From assembly GCF_013401995.1 (NCBI RefSeq), contig NZ_JACBJI010000006.1, positions 186,001 through 250,000 on the forward strand: DNA of 64,000 nt, written 5' to 3'. The notes beneath the pieces are model-generated. The model was not told the DNA's origin. It searched no databases and saw only the letters and a program-made list of their open reading frames with translations. Below, piece by piece: positions 8,556-16,915 of the stretch (within the stretch, counting starts at the first letter, position 1; each line of letters opens with the position of its first letter). Position numbers and translations under genes: made by a program. Origin of the DNA: Flavobacterium agri. Its GTDB lineage: Bacteria > Bacteroidota > Bacteroidia > Flavobacteriales > Flavobacteriaceae.

Positions 8556-11033
8556 ATGTTCATGAAGAATTACTTTACGCTTTTGCTGATGCTTTTTTCC
8601 GTATCGGCATTCTCCCAAATTCGCGGCACCGTTACCGATGACAAAGGCGCGACCTTGCCCTTGGTCAATATTTATGTCGAAAATACCTATATGAGTACGA
8701 CGTCGAACGACCAGGGAAAATACGACCTAAACATCAAAAAACCGGGCAGGTACAGCGTGCTTTTCCAATTCCTCGGATTCAAGACGCAAAGACGTGAAAT
8801 CAATGTGGAAACGCTTCCGTACCAATTGGACGTGTCGATGCCAGAGGAAAGTTTCGCGCTCCAGGAAGTGATCATCAACCCGAAAGACAATCCGGCCGAT
8901 CGTATAATGCGCAGCGCGATTGCCAATAAAAAAGCGAATTCAGAAAAGACATCGCGTTATAAAGCCGATTTCTACTCGCGTGGGATTTTCCGCATAAAGG
9001 ACGCACCCAAATCCGTGCTCGGACAAAAACTCGACATGTTCGACGAAGTGCTCGATTCGACCAGAAGCGGGATTTTATACCTGTCGGAAACGGTTTCCAA
9101 AGTCGTATACCAAAAACCCGATAAGCTCAAAGAAACCATCATCGCCTCGAAAGTGAGCGGCAACGACAACGGTTTCAGCTTCAACAATGCGGCATCGGCC
9201 AACTTCGATGTGTACGACAACAACATGCCGTTTTATGTGAACATCGTCTCTCCTATTTCGACCGAAGCGTTCAATTACTACAAATTCCATCTCGAAGCGA
9301 CGTTTACCGACGAGAACAACCACCTCATCAACAAAATCAAGGTCACGCCCAAACGCGCTCTCGAACCGGTGACGTCGGGCTATATTTATATCGTGGACGA
9401 CAGTTTCGCCGTGTATGCGTGCGACCTCGACATTACCGGGCAAAGCATGCAGAATCCGGCGATCAACCTGCTTACGCTGAAACAGACCTTCACGTTCAAC
9501 GTGCAGAACAATCTTTGGGTCAAAACCGCCCAGACGATCGATTTGAAAGCCGGTTTGCTTGGCATAAACGTAGACGGGAGATTCACGTATGTGTTCAACA
9601 ATTTCGAATTCCAGGAAAAGTTCGAGAAAAACACGTTTTCCAGGGAAGTGCTCACAGTAGTCGAAGGCGCGAACAAAAAAGACGATAAATTTTGGGAGAC
9701 GATCCGCCCGATTCCGCTTACGGTAGAAGAAACCAACGACTACATCAAAAAGGATATCCTTCAGACGAAGAAAAAATCGCGCGCTTATCTTGATTCCATC
9801 GACGCCAAATCGAACAAATTCGGCTTTATGAGCCCGATTACAGGTTATACGTTCAAAAATTCGTATCGCGAATGGCAATTGTCGTACGACGGCATCGCCA
9901 AAGGTTTCAGCTTCAACACGGTCCAAGGTTACACCTTCAAGACGGGTTTGAATTGGCTCAAAAACCGTGAAGAAAAACGTACGTTCACCTCGGCCGGCGT
10001 GAATTTCACGTATGGATTGGCCGAACAAAAACTGCGTTCGACTTTCAGCTTCTCACACCTTTTCAACCGCACGAACGATGCGGCGATCCGTGTTTCGGGC
10101 GGAAGCATGGCGGCTCAATTCAACGCTTCGAACCCGATCGGGCCGGTCGTGAATTCGATCAGTACAATGTTTTTCAACGACAATTACATGAAATTGTACG
10201 AGCGGAATTTTGCGAACGCCACGTATTCGATGGAAGTCGTAAACGGTATCGTACTCACGGGAATGCTCGATTATTCTGAACGGAAACCGCTTTGGAACAA
10301 CACCGATTATACCGTGTTTCCGGACAATCCCGGCTATACGTCGAACAATCCGCTTGCGCCTGACGATTTCGTGACTCCGGCAATCGTCAAACACAATGTT
10401 TTTAAAACCGGATTGTACGCCAAGATCGTGTTCGCCCAGGAATACTGGACGCGTCCCGACGGAAAAGTCAAGATCGGCAACGATTTGTATCCGACCATAA
10501 ATCTGGGTTGGGAAAAAGGATTCGGCAATGAAAACCGATACAGTTTCGACCACATTTCTGGAAATTTGAGATATGAACGAACGCTTGGCAACAAAGGAAG
10601 TTTCGAAACGATCGTCAAAGCGGGAAAATTCTTCAATGCCGATGATATTTCTGTTGTCGATTACAAGCATTTCAACGGCAATCAGACGCATATCGGCAAA
10701 AACGACCGCTATCTGTACGGATTCAACCTGTTGCCGTATTACGAGCAAAGTACGAACGATTCGTATCTCGAAATCCACGCCGAACACAACGACAAGGGCT
10801 ACATCATGAACAAAATCCCGTTGCTCAACAAACTGCGCTCTACTTTGGTTTTGGGTTATCACAACCTTTGTGTACCTGAAAGAAACCCCTATCACGAGTT
10901 TTCGGTCGGGTTGGACAATTTGGGCGTCGGTAAATTCCGACTCATCAGAATTGACTACTTTAGGGCATATCAACACGGATTCGTGACCGACGGCTTCGTC
11001 TTCGGGCTCAAATTCCTAAATCTTTTCGAGTAA
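8556..11033 (+). CDS. DUF5686 family protein with carboxypeptidase-regulatory-like domain
   Basis: An 825-residue exported protein of a family widespread in Bacteroidota. A signal peptide (about 1-21, ending VSAFSQ) is followed by an Ig-like CarboxypepD_reg_2 domain (22-100: IRGTVTDDKGATLPLVNIYV), as in SusC/TonB-dependent receptors, and a long DUF5686 region rich in beta strands, probably an outer-membrane barrel. No TonB box or plug domain is recognised, so it is not a classical receptor. The last residues (FGLKFLNLFE) do not end in Phe. A second in-frame ATG at 8562 is an equally good start. It may be co-transcribed with aroQ, 6 bases away. The exact role is unknown. Confidence 0.9.
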   Translation: MFMKNYFTLLLMLFSVSAFSQIRGTVTDDKGATLPLVNIYVENTYMSTTSNDQGKYDLNIKKPGRYSVLFQFLGFKTQRREINVETLPYQLDVSMPEESFALQEVIINPKDNPADRIMRSAIANKKANSEKTSRYKADFYSRGIFRIKDAPKSVLGQKLDMFDEVLDSTRSGILYLSETVSKVVYQKPDKLKETIIASKVSGNDNGFSFNNAASANFDVYDNNMPFYVNIVSPISTEAFNYYKFHLEATFTDENNHLINKIKVTPKRALEPVTSGYIYIVDDSFAVYACDLDITGQSMQNPAINLLTLKQTFTFNVQNNLWVKTAQTIDLKAGLLGINVDGRFTYVFNNFEFQEKFEKNTFSREVLTVVEGANKKDDKFWETIRPIPLTVEETNDYIKKDILQTKKKSRAYLDSIDAKSNKFGFMSPITGYTFKNSYREWQLSYDGIAKGFSFNTVQGYTFKTGLNWLKNREEKRTFTSAGVNFTYGLAEQKLRSTFSFSHLFNRTNDAAIRVSGGSMAAQFNASNPIGPVVNSISTMFFNDNYMKLYERNFANATYSMEVVNGIVLTGMLDYSERKPLWNNTDYTVFPDNPGYTSNNPLAPDDFVTPAIVKHNVFKTGLYAKIVFAQEYWTRPDGKVKIGNDLYPTINLGWEKGFGNENRYSFDHISGNLRYERTLGNKGSFETIVKAGKFFNADDISVVDYKHFNGNQTHIGKNDRYLYGFNLLPYYEQSTNDSYLEIHAEHNDKGYIMNKIPLLNKLRSTLVLGYHNLCVPERNPYHEFSVGLDNLGVGKFRLIRIDYFRAYQHGFVTDGFVFGLKFLNLFE

Positions 11034-11036
11034 GAC

Positions 11037-11163
11037 AATAGATGATAGACGGATAGATAATAGACAGATTAGTTTATAAAAACTCGTCTTGAATAAATTT
11101 GACGATTGACAATCCTGTCTCATTTTTTTTGTCTTTCATCTATTAGTCTATCATCTATTATCT
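11037..11163. repeat. inverted repeat with 15-base tandem units (GATGATAGACGGATAG family)
   Basis: The left arm holds two 15-base tandem units, 11039-11053 and 11054-11068, identical at 13 of 15 positions. The right arm (11131-11163) is its imperfect reverse complement, so the transcript could form a stem of about 28 bases with a 65-base loop. The same words recur at 13754-13780 and 13939-13967. Confidence 0.75.
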
Positions 11164-11176
11164 AAAAAATCAAAAT

Positions 11177-11557
11177 ATGGCATTCAAACCAACCAACTAC
11201 AATTCGCTTTCGCCTTACATCATGGTCGACGGCGCGCAACAATTCTCGGATTTGCTCAAAGCGGTGTTCGATGCGACCGAATTGCGAAAATTCGAACGCG
11301 AGGACGGTTCTATCATGCACCTCGAAATCAGGATCGACGATACCGTGATCATGGTTTCGGACGCTACCGACGATTATCCGGCAGAAACCGTGATGCTGCA
11401 CGTGTACGTTCCCGACGTGATGGCGACGTACCAAAAAGCGCTCGACAACGACTGCCAAGCGCTCGAAGCGCCGACAAATAAAAATGGCGATCCCGACAAA
11501 CGCGGTGCTTTTTTGGATTTTGCGGGCAATTATTGGTCGGTGAGTACGCAGATGTAA
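11177..11557 (+). CDS. VOC family protein (PhnB-like)
   Basis: A 126-residue cytosolic protein with the vicinal-oxygen-chelate beta-alpha-beta-beta-beta layout in two halves. The first half runs to about residue 60 (LSPYIMVDGAQQFSDLLKAVFDATELRK) and the second ends with the family's closing strand (RGAFLDFAGNYWSVSTQ). The closest subgroup is the PhnB/3-demethylubiquinone-like set, for which no single reaction is established. Metal ligands are not clear. No operon partner; it lies just downstream of a repeat element. Confidence 0.85.
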   Translation: MAFKPTNYNSLSPYIMVDGAQQFSDLLKAVFDATELRKFEREDGSIMHLEIRIDDTVIMVSDATDDYPAETVMLHVYVPDVMATYQKALDNDCQALEAPTNKNGDPDKRGAFLDFAGNYWSVSTQM

Positions 11558-11582
11558 AACGGAAATTGACACTGCACTTATT

Positions 11583-12182
11583 TTGACGGCCGAAAAATCA
11601 AAAACAAACTCGAAAAGAAAGCGTTTGTGGCTTTATGTCGTTTTGTTTTCGGCGATGACCATAGTTTGTCGTTACTCAACGATGAGAATTCACGGACTCG
11701 CGGGCGTATGGGTTTTAGGCCTTGGAATTGTTTGCGGATCGGTTTTGGCCGTTTTTATAGTTGTCGGATTGCTTCGCGCCCTGAACGACAGAAGCTTTAA
11801 TACCGTATTTCCTTCACTGATTGGGATTTTGGCGATCTGTATCGTAATTTTTTCTCCGATTGAACGCATTTTGGAAGCCATGAAAGCAGAACGCATACTC
11901 GAAGGGAAATGTGAACATACGGTCTCGACGGCTTGGATTGTCTTAAGAAAAGACGGCACTTTTGAATATTCGCCCGCGATGTTCCTCGAACCGAAAGAAT
12001 ATGAAGGTACGTTCGTCCATAAAGGCGATTCCATACTCCTTTCTTTTAGGAATTCCGTTCCTCAAACAAGCGCTAAAATGGTGTTCAGGTCGGAGCTTGG
12101 GAAAACATATTTGCACGGCTACGATTCGGTGGAAAACGTGTATCACGATTTTTATTTGGAACTGAACAAATTGGAAAAGTGA
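11583..12182 (+). CDS. hypothetical membrane protein
   Basis: A 199-residue protein of unknown family. Three hydrophobic segments are seen (about 14-32, 40-64 and 75-93), followed by a soluble C-terminal half rich in beta strands (residues 105-199) that resembles small lipocalin-like or copper-resistance-type barrels without a decisive motif. The only plausible start that keeps the Lys/Arg-rich N-terminus before the first helix is TTG at 11583; the first ATG is 25 codons later and would cut the first helix. It follows the VOC gene by 25 bases. Confidence 0.6.
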   Translation: MTAEKSKTNSKRKRLWLYVVLFSAMTIVCRYSTMRIHGLAGVWVLGLGIVCGSVLAVFIVVGLLRALNDRSFNTVFPSLIGILAICIVIFSPIERILEAMKAERILEGKCEHTVSTAWIVLRKDGTFEYSPAMFLEPKEYEGTFVHKGDSILLSFRNSVPQTSAKMVFRSELGKTYLHGYDSVENVYHDFYLELNKLEK

Positions 12183-12344
12183 AGTTGAAGGATATTGTAG
12201 AGAAGGGCTTGGATGGATTTGGGTAATAGGATTGATTGAAGATTTAAGATTTGATACAGAATTTCTGTACGGAGGCAATTTGGGTTTCCGATAAATTTAC
12301 GGGTGGGTGGTGGTGGCTTTTTTGTCAATGCCAATTACACGAAA

Positions 12345-12379
12345 TAAAAAATCCGGAAGCGAAACCTCCGGATTTTTTT
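12345..12379. terminator. bidirectional terminator before murA
   Basis: AAAATCCGGA (12347-12356) and TCCGGATTTT (12367-12376) form a perfect stem flanked by A and T runs. It ends murA on the minus strand and can also stop plus-strand transcription. Confidence 0.85.
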
Positions 12380-12402
12380 ATTTGATGTGTATCGGATTTT
12401 GA

Positions 12403-13713
12403 CTAAACACGGACAATATTCGCCCCCAAAGCTCTCAAACGTTCATCGATACGCTCATAGCCGCGGTCGATCTGTTCGATATTCTGTATGGTCGAAGTTC
12501 CTTTTGCAGACAAAGCCGCAATGAGCAACGAGATTCCGGCGCGGATATCAGGAGATGACATCGTGGTCGCTTTCAAAATCGATTTGAAATCGTGTCCGAT
12601 CACGACGGCGCGGTGCGGATCGCAAAGGATGATTTTCGCGCCCATATCGATCAGTTTATCGACGAAGAACAAACGGCTTTCGAACATTTTCTGGTGGATT
12701 AAAACATCGCCTTTCGCCTGAGTTGCGACAACCAGTACGATGCTGAGCAAGTCTGGCGTGAAACCAGGCCATGGCGCGTCGGCAATCGTAAGGATCGAAC
12801 CGTCGATATCGGTCTTTACTTCGTATGACTCGTGGGTCGGGATGAAAATATCATCGCCTCTTCTCTCTATGGTGATGCCAAGTTTGCGGAATACGTTCGG
12901 GATGACGCCAAGGTTTTCCCAGCTTACGTCCTTGATCGTGATTTCGGAACGCGTCATTGCGGCCAATCCGATCCACGAACCGATCTCGATCATGTCGGGA
13001 AGGATTCTGTGCTCGCATCCGCCAAGGCTTTCGACACCTTCGATCGTCAATAAGTTCGAACCTACGCCCGAAATTTTCGCGCCCATCGAATTGAGCATTT
13101 TGCAAAGCTGTTGCAGATACGGTTCGCAAGCGGCGTTGTAAATCGTCGTCGTACCTTTTGCCAAAACGGCGGCCATGACGATGTTCGCGGTTCCGGTTAC
13201 AGATGCTTCGTCCAAAAGCATATCGGTCCCGACGAGACCTTCCTCTGTCTTTTCGACGCCGTAGAAATGGTCTTCGCGGTTGTAACGGAATTTCGCGCCC
13301 AGGTTGATGAAACCTTCAAAGTGCGTATCCAAACGACGGCGTCCGATCTTGTCGCCTCCGGGTTTTGGGATATAACCGCGTCCGTAACGCGCCAAAAGCG
13401 GGCCGACGATCATGATCGATCCTCGCAGAGAACCGCCTTCTTTGCGGAACGCGTCGGTTTCAAGATAGCCGACATTTACCTCATCGGACTGGAACGTGAT
13501 CGATCCTTTGCCGTTTCTCTGGATTTTTACGCCCAAATTGCCGAGCAACGTAATCAATTTGTTCACGTCGATAATGTCCGGGATGTTGTTAATCGTGACT
13601 TTCTCGGGCGTGAGCAAAACCGCGCACAAAATCTGCAACGCCTCGTTTTTCGCCCCTTGCGGAGTCACGTCTCCTTTTAAGCGGATGCCGCCTTCTATCT
13701 TAAAAATGCTCAT
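12403..13713 (-). CDS. murA: UDP-N-acetylglucosamine 1-carboxyvinyltransferase
   Basis: First committed step of peptidoglycan synthesis: transfer of enolpyruvate from PEP to UDP-GlcNAc in the cytosol. The 436-residue product shows the EPSP-synthase fold with K22/N23 (GAKNEAL), R-rich PEP contacts and the flexible loop [11 protein letters not shown]. The residue aligned with E. coli Cys115 is Asp121 (codon 13351-13353), a known natural variant that keeps activity but removes the fosfomycin target. It lies downstream of DUF493 and DUF4290 on the same strand, the usual flavobacterial order, with a 264-base repeat-bearing gap in front. Confidence 0.97.
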   Translation of the reverse strand: MSIFKIEGGIRLKGDVTPQGAKNEALQILCAVLLTPEKVTINNIPDIIDVNKLITLLGNLGVKIQRNGKGSITFQSDEVNVGYLETDAFRKEGGSLRGSIMIVGPLLARYGRGYIPKPGGDKIGRRRLDTHFEGFINLGAKFRYNREDHFYGVEKTEEGLVGTDMLLDEASVTGTANIVMAAVLAKGTTTIYNAACEPYLQQLCKMLNSMGAKISGVGSNLLTIEGVESLGGCEHRILPDMIEIGSWIGLAAMTRSEITIKDVSWENLGVIPNVFRKLGITIERRGDDIFIPTHESYEVKTDIDGSILTIADAPWPGFTPDLLSIVLVVATQAKGDVLIHQKMFESRLFFVDKLIDMGAKIILCDPHRAVVIGHDFKSILKATTMSSPDIRAGISLLIAALSAKGTSTIQNIEQIDRGYERIDERLRALGANIVRV

Positions 13714-13753
13714 TTCTTAGTTTTTGGTTTCGAGGTTTATTTTTTTGAGATAA

Positions 13754-13967
13754 AAGATGATGGACGGATAGATGATAGACACGTTCGAGACTAGGGAAAA
13801 TCTCTGGTCACAACGAAAGCCTTTTCACCAATCTATCAAATCATTTTATTTCAATATTAATTTCATTAAATATAATGGTCGATATGAATACGACAACCCA
13901 ATTTCGATTATGGAATAGACTTTCAATTTTCAGAATAGGTTCTATTATCTATCCGTCTATCATCTTC
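13754..13967. repeat. second copy of the GATGATAGACGGATAG inverted repeat
   Basis: Left arm 13754-13780 (AAGATGATGGACGGATAGAT and on) and right arm 13939-13967 (reverse complement AGATGATAGACGGATAGATA) flank an AT-rich middle of 158 bases with no gene. Sixteen-base blocks are shared with the copy at 11037-11163. Confidence 0.72.
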
Positions 13968-13977
13968 AGTCTAAAAA

Positions 13978-14685
13978 CTAGTTCTTCTTCTTGAACTGCT
14001 TCTTGTTATTCTGATTTTTATTCTTGTTCTGATGCTGGTTCTGTTGGTTTTGCGGCTGCATCGACTTGTTCGACGTCTTTTTGTTGGTACGCATGATTTC
14101 GGTCGTGCCCAGCAACTCTTCCGAACTTTCCATCAAATTGAGCGCACCGCCCGACATTTCGTATAAGTGTTCGAAAATCACCGCATCGGTCACCGTATCC
14201 TTGTTCCAGCTCAAATACGATTTTTTCATGTGGTTCGCAACCACTTTGATAAGCGCGTCCTTGAGTTCGCTGTCTTCCCAACCCATCGCGACATTGATCA
14301 TGTATTGGATGTTGTTTCCGTAGAAACGATATTTCGGGAAATTCTGCGGATAGGCGAGCGGATCGGGACGCAACTGCAACACTTCCCGCGTAGGAATCGG
14401 ATAAGGCGAATCGACCTCTATCCTGAAGTCGCTCATGATGAACAATTGATCCCAAAGCTTGTGCTGGAAATCGGGTACGTCGCGCAAATGCGGGTTCAGG
14501 CTTCCCATGACCTGGATGATATATTTCGCGGCCTTATTGCGCTCATTGCGGTCTTCGATAGCCGTTGCCTGGTCGATCAGCTTTTGCAGGTGACGCCCGT
14601 ATTCGGGTATGATCAGCGGCGTGCGCTCGGCATTGTACTCCAAATGGTGTACGACATCGCTGGCTTTTTCTCTTTCGTATTTCAT
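13978..14685 (-). CDS. DUF4290 domain-containing protein
   Basis: A 235-residue cytosolic protein of a Bacteroidota-restricted family without assigned function. Residues 1-185 are mostly helical and well ordered (HHLEYNAERTPLIIPEYGRHLQ, then FRIEVDSPYPIP). The last 35 residues are a low-complexity tail of Gln, Asn and Lys, likely disordered and possibly nucleic-acid binding. It starts one base after the DUF493 stop and precedes murA, a conserved gene order that hints at a link with cell-envelope growth, which remains inference. Confidence 0.88.
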   Translation of the reverse strand: MKYEREKASDVVHHLEYNAERTPLIIPEYGRHLQKLIDQATAIEDRNERNKAAKYIIQVMGSLNPHLRDVPDFQHKLWDQLFIMSDFRIEVDSPYPIPTREVLQLRPDPLAYPQNFPKYRFYGNNIQYMINVAMGWEDSELKDALIKVVANHMKKSYLSWNKDTVTDAVIFEHLYEMSGGALNLMESSEELLGTTEIMRTNKKTSNKSMQPQNQQNQHQNKNKNQNNKKQFKKKN

Positions 14686-14686
14686 A

Positions 14687-14974
14687 TTACAGGGAGACGA
14701 TTCCGTCTATCGTGGAAACTTTGAGGTATTGGTCGATGATGCTCTGCGCATCGGGCATGACGACGTTTACTGATAAACTCGTGTATTTGCCGGTTTTCGA
14801 TTTGGTCGTTTCTATCACCGCACCCATTCCGTTGAACGCGGTCTCGACGGCTTCGATTTTGTCGCGGCTTGTAGGAACGATGAATTTATACAGGTATTCG
14901 GTAGGCCATTTCTCGGTCGTGTTGTTGAGTTCGTCACGCAGCCTATCGTAAAACTCTTCGCTTTTTTGGTCCAT
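14687..14974 (-). CDS. DUF493 family protein
   Basis: A 95-residue YbeD-like protein with a ferredoxin-like regulatory fold, thought to bind small ligands but of unsettled function. The ATG at 14974 gives the family-typical start MDQKSEEFYDRL; an upstream in-frame ATG would translate promoter and repeat DNA and is rejected. The beta-strand segments EYLYKFIVP and YTSLSVNVVMPD match the family pattern. It heads the DUF493-DUF4290-murA transcript and has a perfect promoter at 14992-15021. Confidence 0.88.
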   Translation of the reverse strand: MDQKSEEFYDRLRDELNNTTEKWPTEYLYKFIVPTSRDKIEAVETAFNGMGAVIETTKSKTGKYTSLSVNVVMPDAQSIIDQYLKVSTIDGIVSL

Positions 14975-14991
14975 TGCAATCAAATAAAAGG

Positions 14992-15021
14992 CAAATATAA
15001 TGGACAATTGACAATGGACAA
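14992..15021 (-). promoter_or_regulatory. promoter of the DUF493-DUF4290-murA operon
   Basis: On the minus strand TTG (15021-15019), a 19-base spacer and TATATTTG (14999-14992) match the Bacteroidota consensus exactly. The -33 TTG lies inside a 14-base tandem repeat. Confidence 0.8.
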
Positions 15022-15029
15022 TTGACAAT
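15001..15029. repeat. 14-base tandem repeat, two copies
   Basis: TGGACAATTGACAA occurs at 15001-15014 and again at 15015-15028. Each unit is itself two similar 7-base words (TGGACAA, TTGACAA). Confidence 0.85.
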
Positions 15030-15111
15030 TAGTTTAATAGTTGACAATTAAACGTTAATAATTGAAGTGATGTAGATGTTCGCTTCAAAATTCGATATTC
15101 ACCATTAAAAT

Positions 15112-15171
15112 GTCATTCCGACGAAGCAGGAATCTTTTCGTTGGATTAGATTCCTCCTTCGTCGGAATGAC
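15112..15171. repeat. intergenic palindrome (GTCATTCCGACGAAG type)
   Basis: The arms 15112-15135 and 15148-15171 are 24 bases long with one mismatch and a 12-base loop. It lies 15 bases past the methyltransferase stop and could act as a terminator-like hairpin, although no T run follows on either side. Confidence 0.85.
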
Positions 15172-15186
15172 AAACGATTTATCCCA

Positions 15187-15999
15187 TCAGCACTGAACCG
15201 TCACCTTGAGAAAAGTAGCCGGAATCACGGTCTTGTTCGCATCTCCGCTTTGGTTTTGCGAAGTGAGCAAGGCCTCGAGTTCCGATTGCAGTTGCATTTC
15301 CTTACCGATGTTGCGCGCCGCTTCGAAAGCGTTCATCGTCGGGCCGTAATAATCCCTGAATTTCTCGACGTATCGCACTGGCGAAACATCTGTCCTGAAC
15401 ATAAAGGTGCTGCGTTCGCACGAAATGTTCTCTTTAGGAATTCCGGCCTGTGCGAACCTTTCAATCACCTGTTCTTCGACGCCCCAAAGCATCGGGCTAA
15501 CGAAACCTTCTGGCGGTGGCGGTGTATAAGCCGAGCTGATTTTGAGGATTTGCGCCACCAAAGTCGGATCGCCCGGAATCCAGTTGCCCATCACGATCCG
15601 TCCGCCGGGGCGCGTTACCCGTACCATTTCTTTGGCGACTTCGAACGGTTTTGGGGCAAACATGGCCCCGAAAATACTCACGGTCAAATCGAAACTGTCG
15701 TCGTTTACGTTCTCTAAATCGCACGCGTCGCCTTCTTCGAACGTCACGTTGCTGAGTCCTTCGTTTTGCGCGCGCAGATTTCCGGCTTCCACCAAATTTG
15801 AAGCGATATCGATTCCACGTACGTTCGCTCCCAGCCTGGCTTCGGGAAGCGCGGTCGTACCGTCTCCGCATCCCAGATCGAGTACGTCCATTCCTTTTTT
15901 CACGCCGATTTCATTTACGAGGGCTTCGCCGCTTTCGCGCATTGTGGCCGCAAGCTGGGTAAAATCGCCTTTTTCCCATAATGCTTTGTTCGCATTCAT
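15187..15999 (-). CDS. class I SAM-dependent methyltransferase
   Basis: A 270-residue cytosolic enzyme with the Rossmann-like methyltransferase core at about 35-150: motif I VLDLGCGDGTTA, the acidic end of strand 2 (RGIDIA) and the post-motif VRVTRPGGRIVMGNW. The C-terminal 110 residues probably form the substrate lid. It resembles UbiE/Methyltransf_25 enzymes, but no substrate can be assigned. It stands alone between two repeat-bearing gaps. Confidence 0.88.
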   Translation of the reverse strand: MNANKALWEKGDFTQLAATMRESGEALVNEIGVKKGMDVLDLGCGDGTTALPEARLGANVRGIDIASNLVEAGNLRAQNEGLSNVTFEEGDACDLENVNDDSFDLTVSIFGAMFAPKPFEVAKEMVRVTRPGGRIVMGNWIPGDPTLVAQILKISSAYTPPPPEGFVSPMLWGVEEQVIERFAQAGIPKENISCERSTFMFRTDVSPVRYVEKFRDYYGPTMNAFEAARNIGKEMQLQSELEALLTSQNQSGDANKTVIPATFLKVTVQC

Positions 16000-16196
16000 G
16001 ATTGATTGATTTTAAATTATTGAATTGATTTTTTTCGAGACAACCAAACCTAAACAATTGGTTTCCCGAAATTTACGACGCAATTTTAAGAAAAACAGCT
16101 TTTGCACATCCGAAATTTATACGAGCTCCCGATTTATTTCTACGAAACCTGTTCTGGAACCAACTCCCAATCCGACCCAATAACCTCCCACATCTC

Positions 16197-16266
16197 ACAT
16201 TTTACATTTTACATTTTACATTTTACATTTCACTATTCACCATTCACTTTTCACCATTCACTTTTC
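16197..16266. repeat. 7-base and 14-base tandem repeats
   Basis: ACATTTT is repeated four times perfectly from 16197 to 16224 with a fifth copy differing in the last base (16225-16231). ACCATTCACTTTTC then occurs twice in tandem (16239-16252, 16253-16266). No gene is seen in 16000-16299. Confidence 0.85.
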
Positions 16267-16299
16267 ACAATCGTCAACTTATACCTATATTCGCGCCCT

Positions 16300-16830
16300 A
16301 TGAAACAAATTGTCGTCATCATCGGCGGGCCGGGTTCTGGGAAGACCACCATCATCGATCGCCTTTTGCAAATGGGTCATTGCTGCTATCCCGAGATTTC
16401 GCGCCAGGTTACGCTCGAAGCCAAACAAAACGGCATCGAACAGTTGTTTCTTGAAAAACCGTTGCTTTTCAGCGAACTTCTGCTCGAAGGACGCAAAAAA
16501 CAGTTTCGCGATGCGCACGATGAACCCCATCCGATAGTGTTCATAGACCGCGGCATTCCCGATGTTTTGGCGTACATGCATTACATAGGCGACGCATATC
16601 CGGCTTCGTTCGACGAGGCATGCCACGAGCACAAATACCACAAGATTTTCCTGCTTCCGCCCTGGGAAGAGATTTACGAAAGCGACAACGAGCGATACGA
16701 GAATTACGACCAGGCCAAGCTGATACACCAACATTTGGTGGAAACGTATTCAAAATACGGGTACGACCTTATCGAAGTACCCAAAGAAACTGTCGAAAAC
16801 CGTATTTCGTTCATGCTCGAACGCCTTTGA
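16300..16830 (+). CDS. P-loop ATPase (AAA_28-like)
   Basis: A 176-residue cytosolic NTP-binding protein. The Walker A motif GGPGSGKT lies at residues 9-16 and a probable Walker B or lid segment VFIDRGIPDVLAY near residue 80. Architecture and length match the AAA_28/NadR-like kinase group, whose substrates are mostly unknown; a small-molecule kinase is possible. The ATG at 16300 is chosen because reading further upstream in frame would translate the tandem repeats. It is followed by recQ, 85 bases away. Confidence 0.85.
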   Translation: MKQIVVIIGGPGSGKTTIIDRLLQMGHCCYPEISRQVTLEAKQNGIEQLFLEKPLLFSELLLEGRKKQFRDAHDEPHPIVFIDRGIPDVLAYMHYIGDAYPASFDEACHEHKYHKIFLLPPWEEIYESDNERYENYDQAKLIHQHLVETYSKYGYDLIEVPKETVENRISFMLERL

Positions 16831-16915
16831 TTTTAAGGTTTTGTACAGATTTTCTGTACCGTCGGCTCGTCGAAAATCCGTAATTTCATAGCACTAATCC
16901 ATATTCGTTTTTGGC

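Noticed and set aside
9075..10976. Two long minus-strand open frames opposite the DUF5686 gene
   Set aside because: They are antisense shadows of a well-supported gene; translations are rich in Arg, Val and His with no domain or start context.
16197..16266. CRISPR array
   Set aside because: Units are 7-14 bases with no spacers; no cas genes in the window.
16102..16299. N-terminal extension of the P-loop ATPase through the tandem repeats
   Set aside because: It would translate ACATTTT/ATTCAC repeats into a low-complexity Phe/His/Ser stretch; the ATG at 16300 places the P-loop at the normal position.
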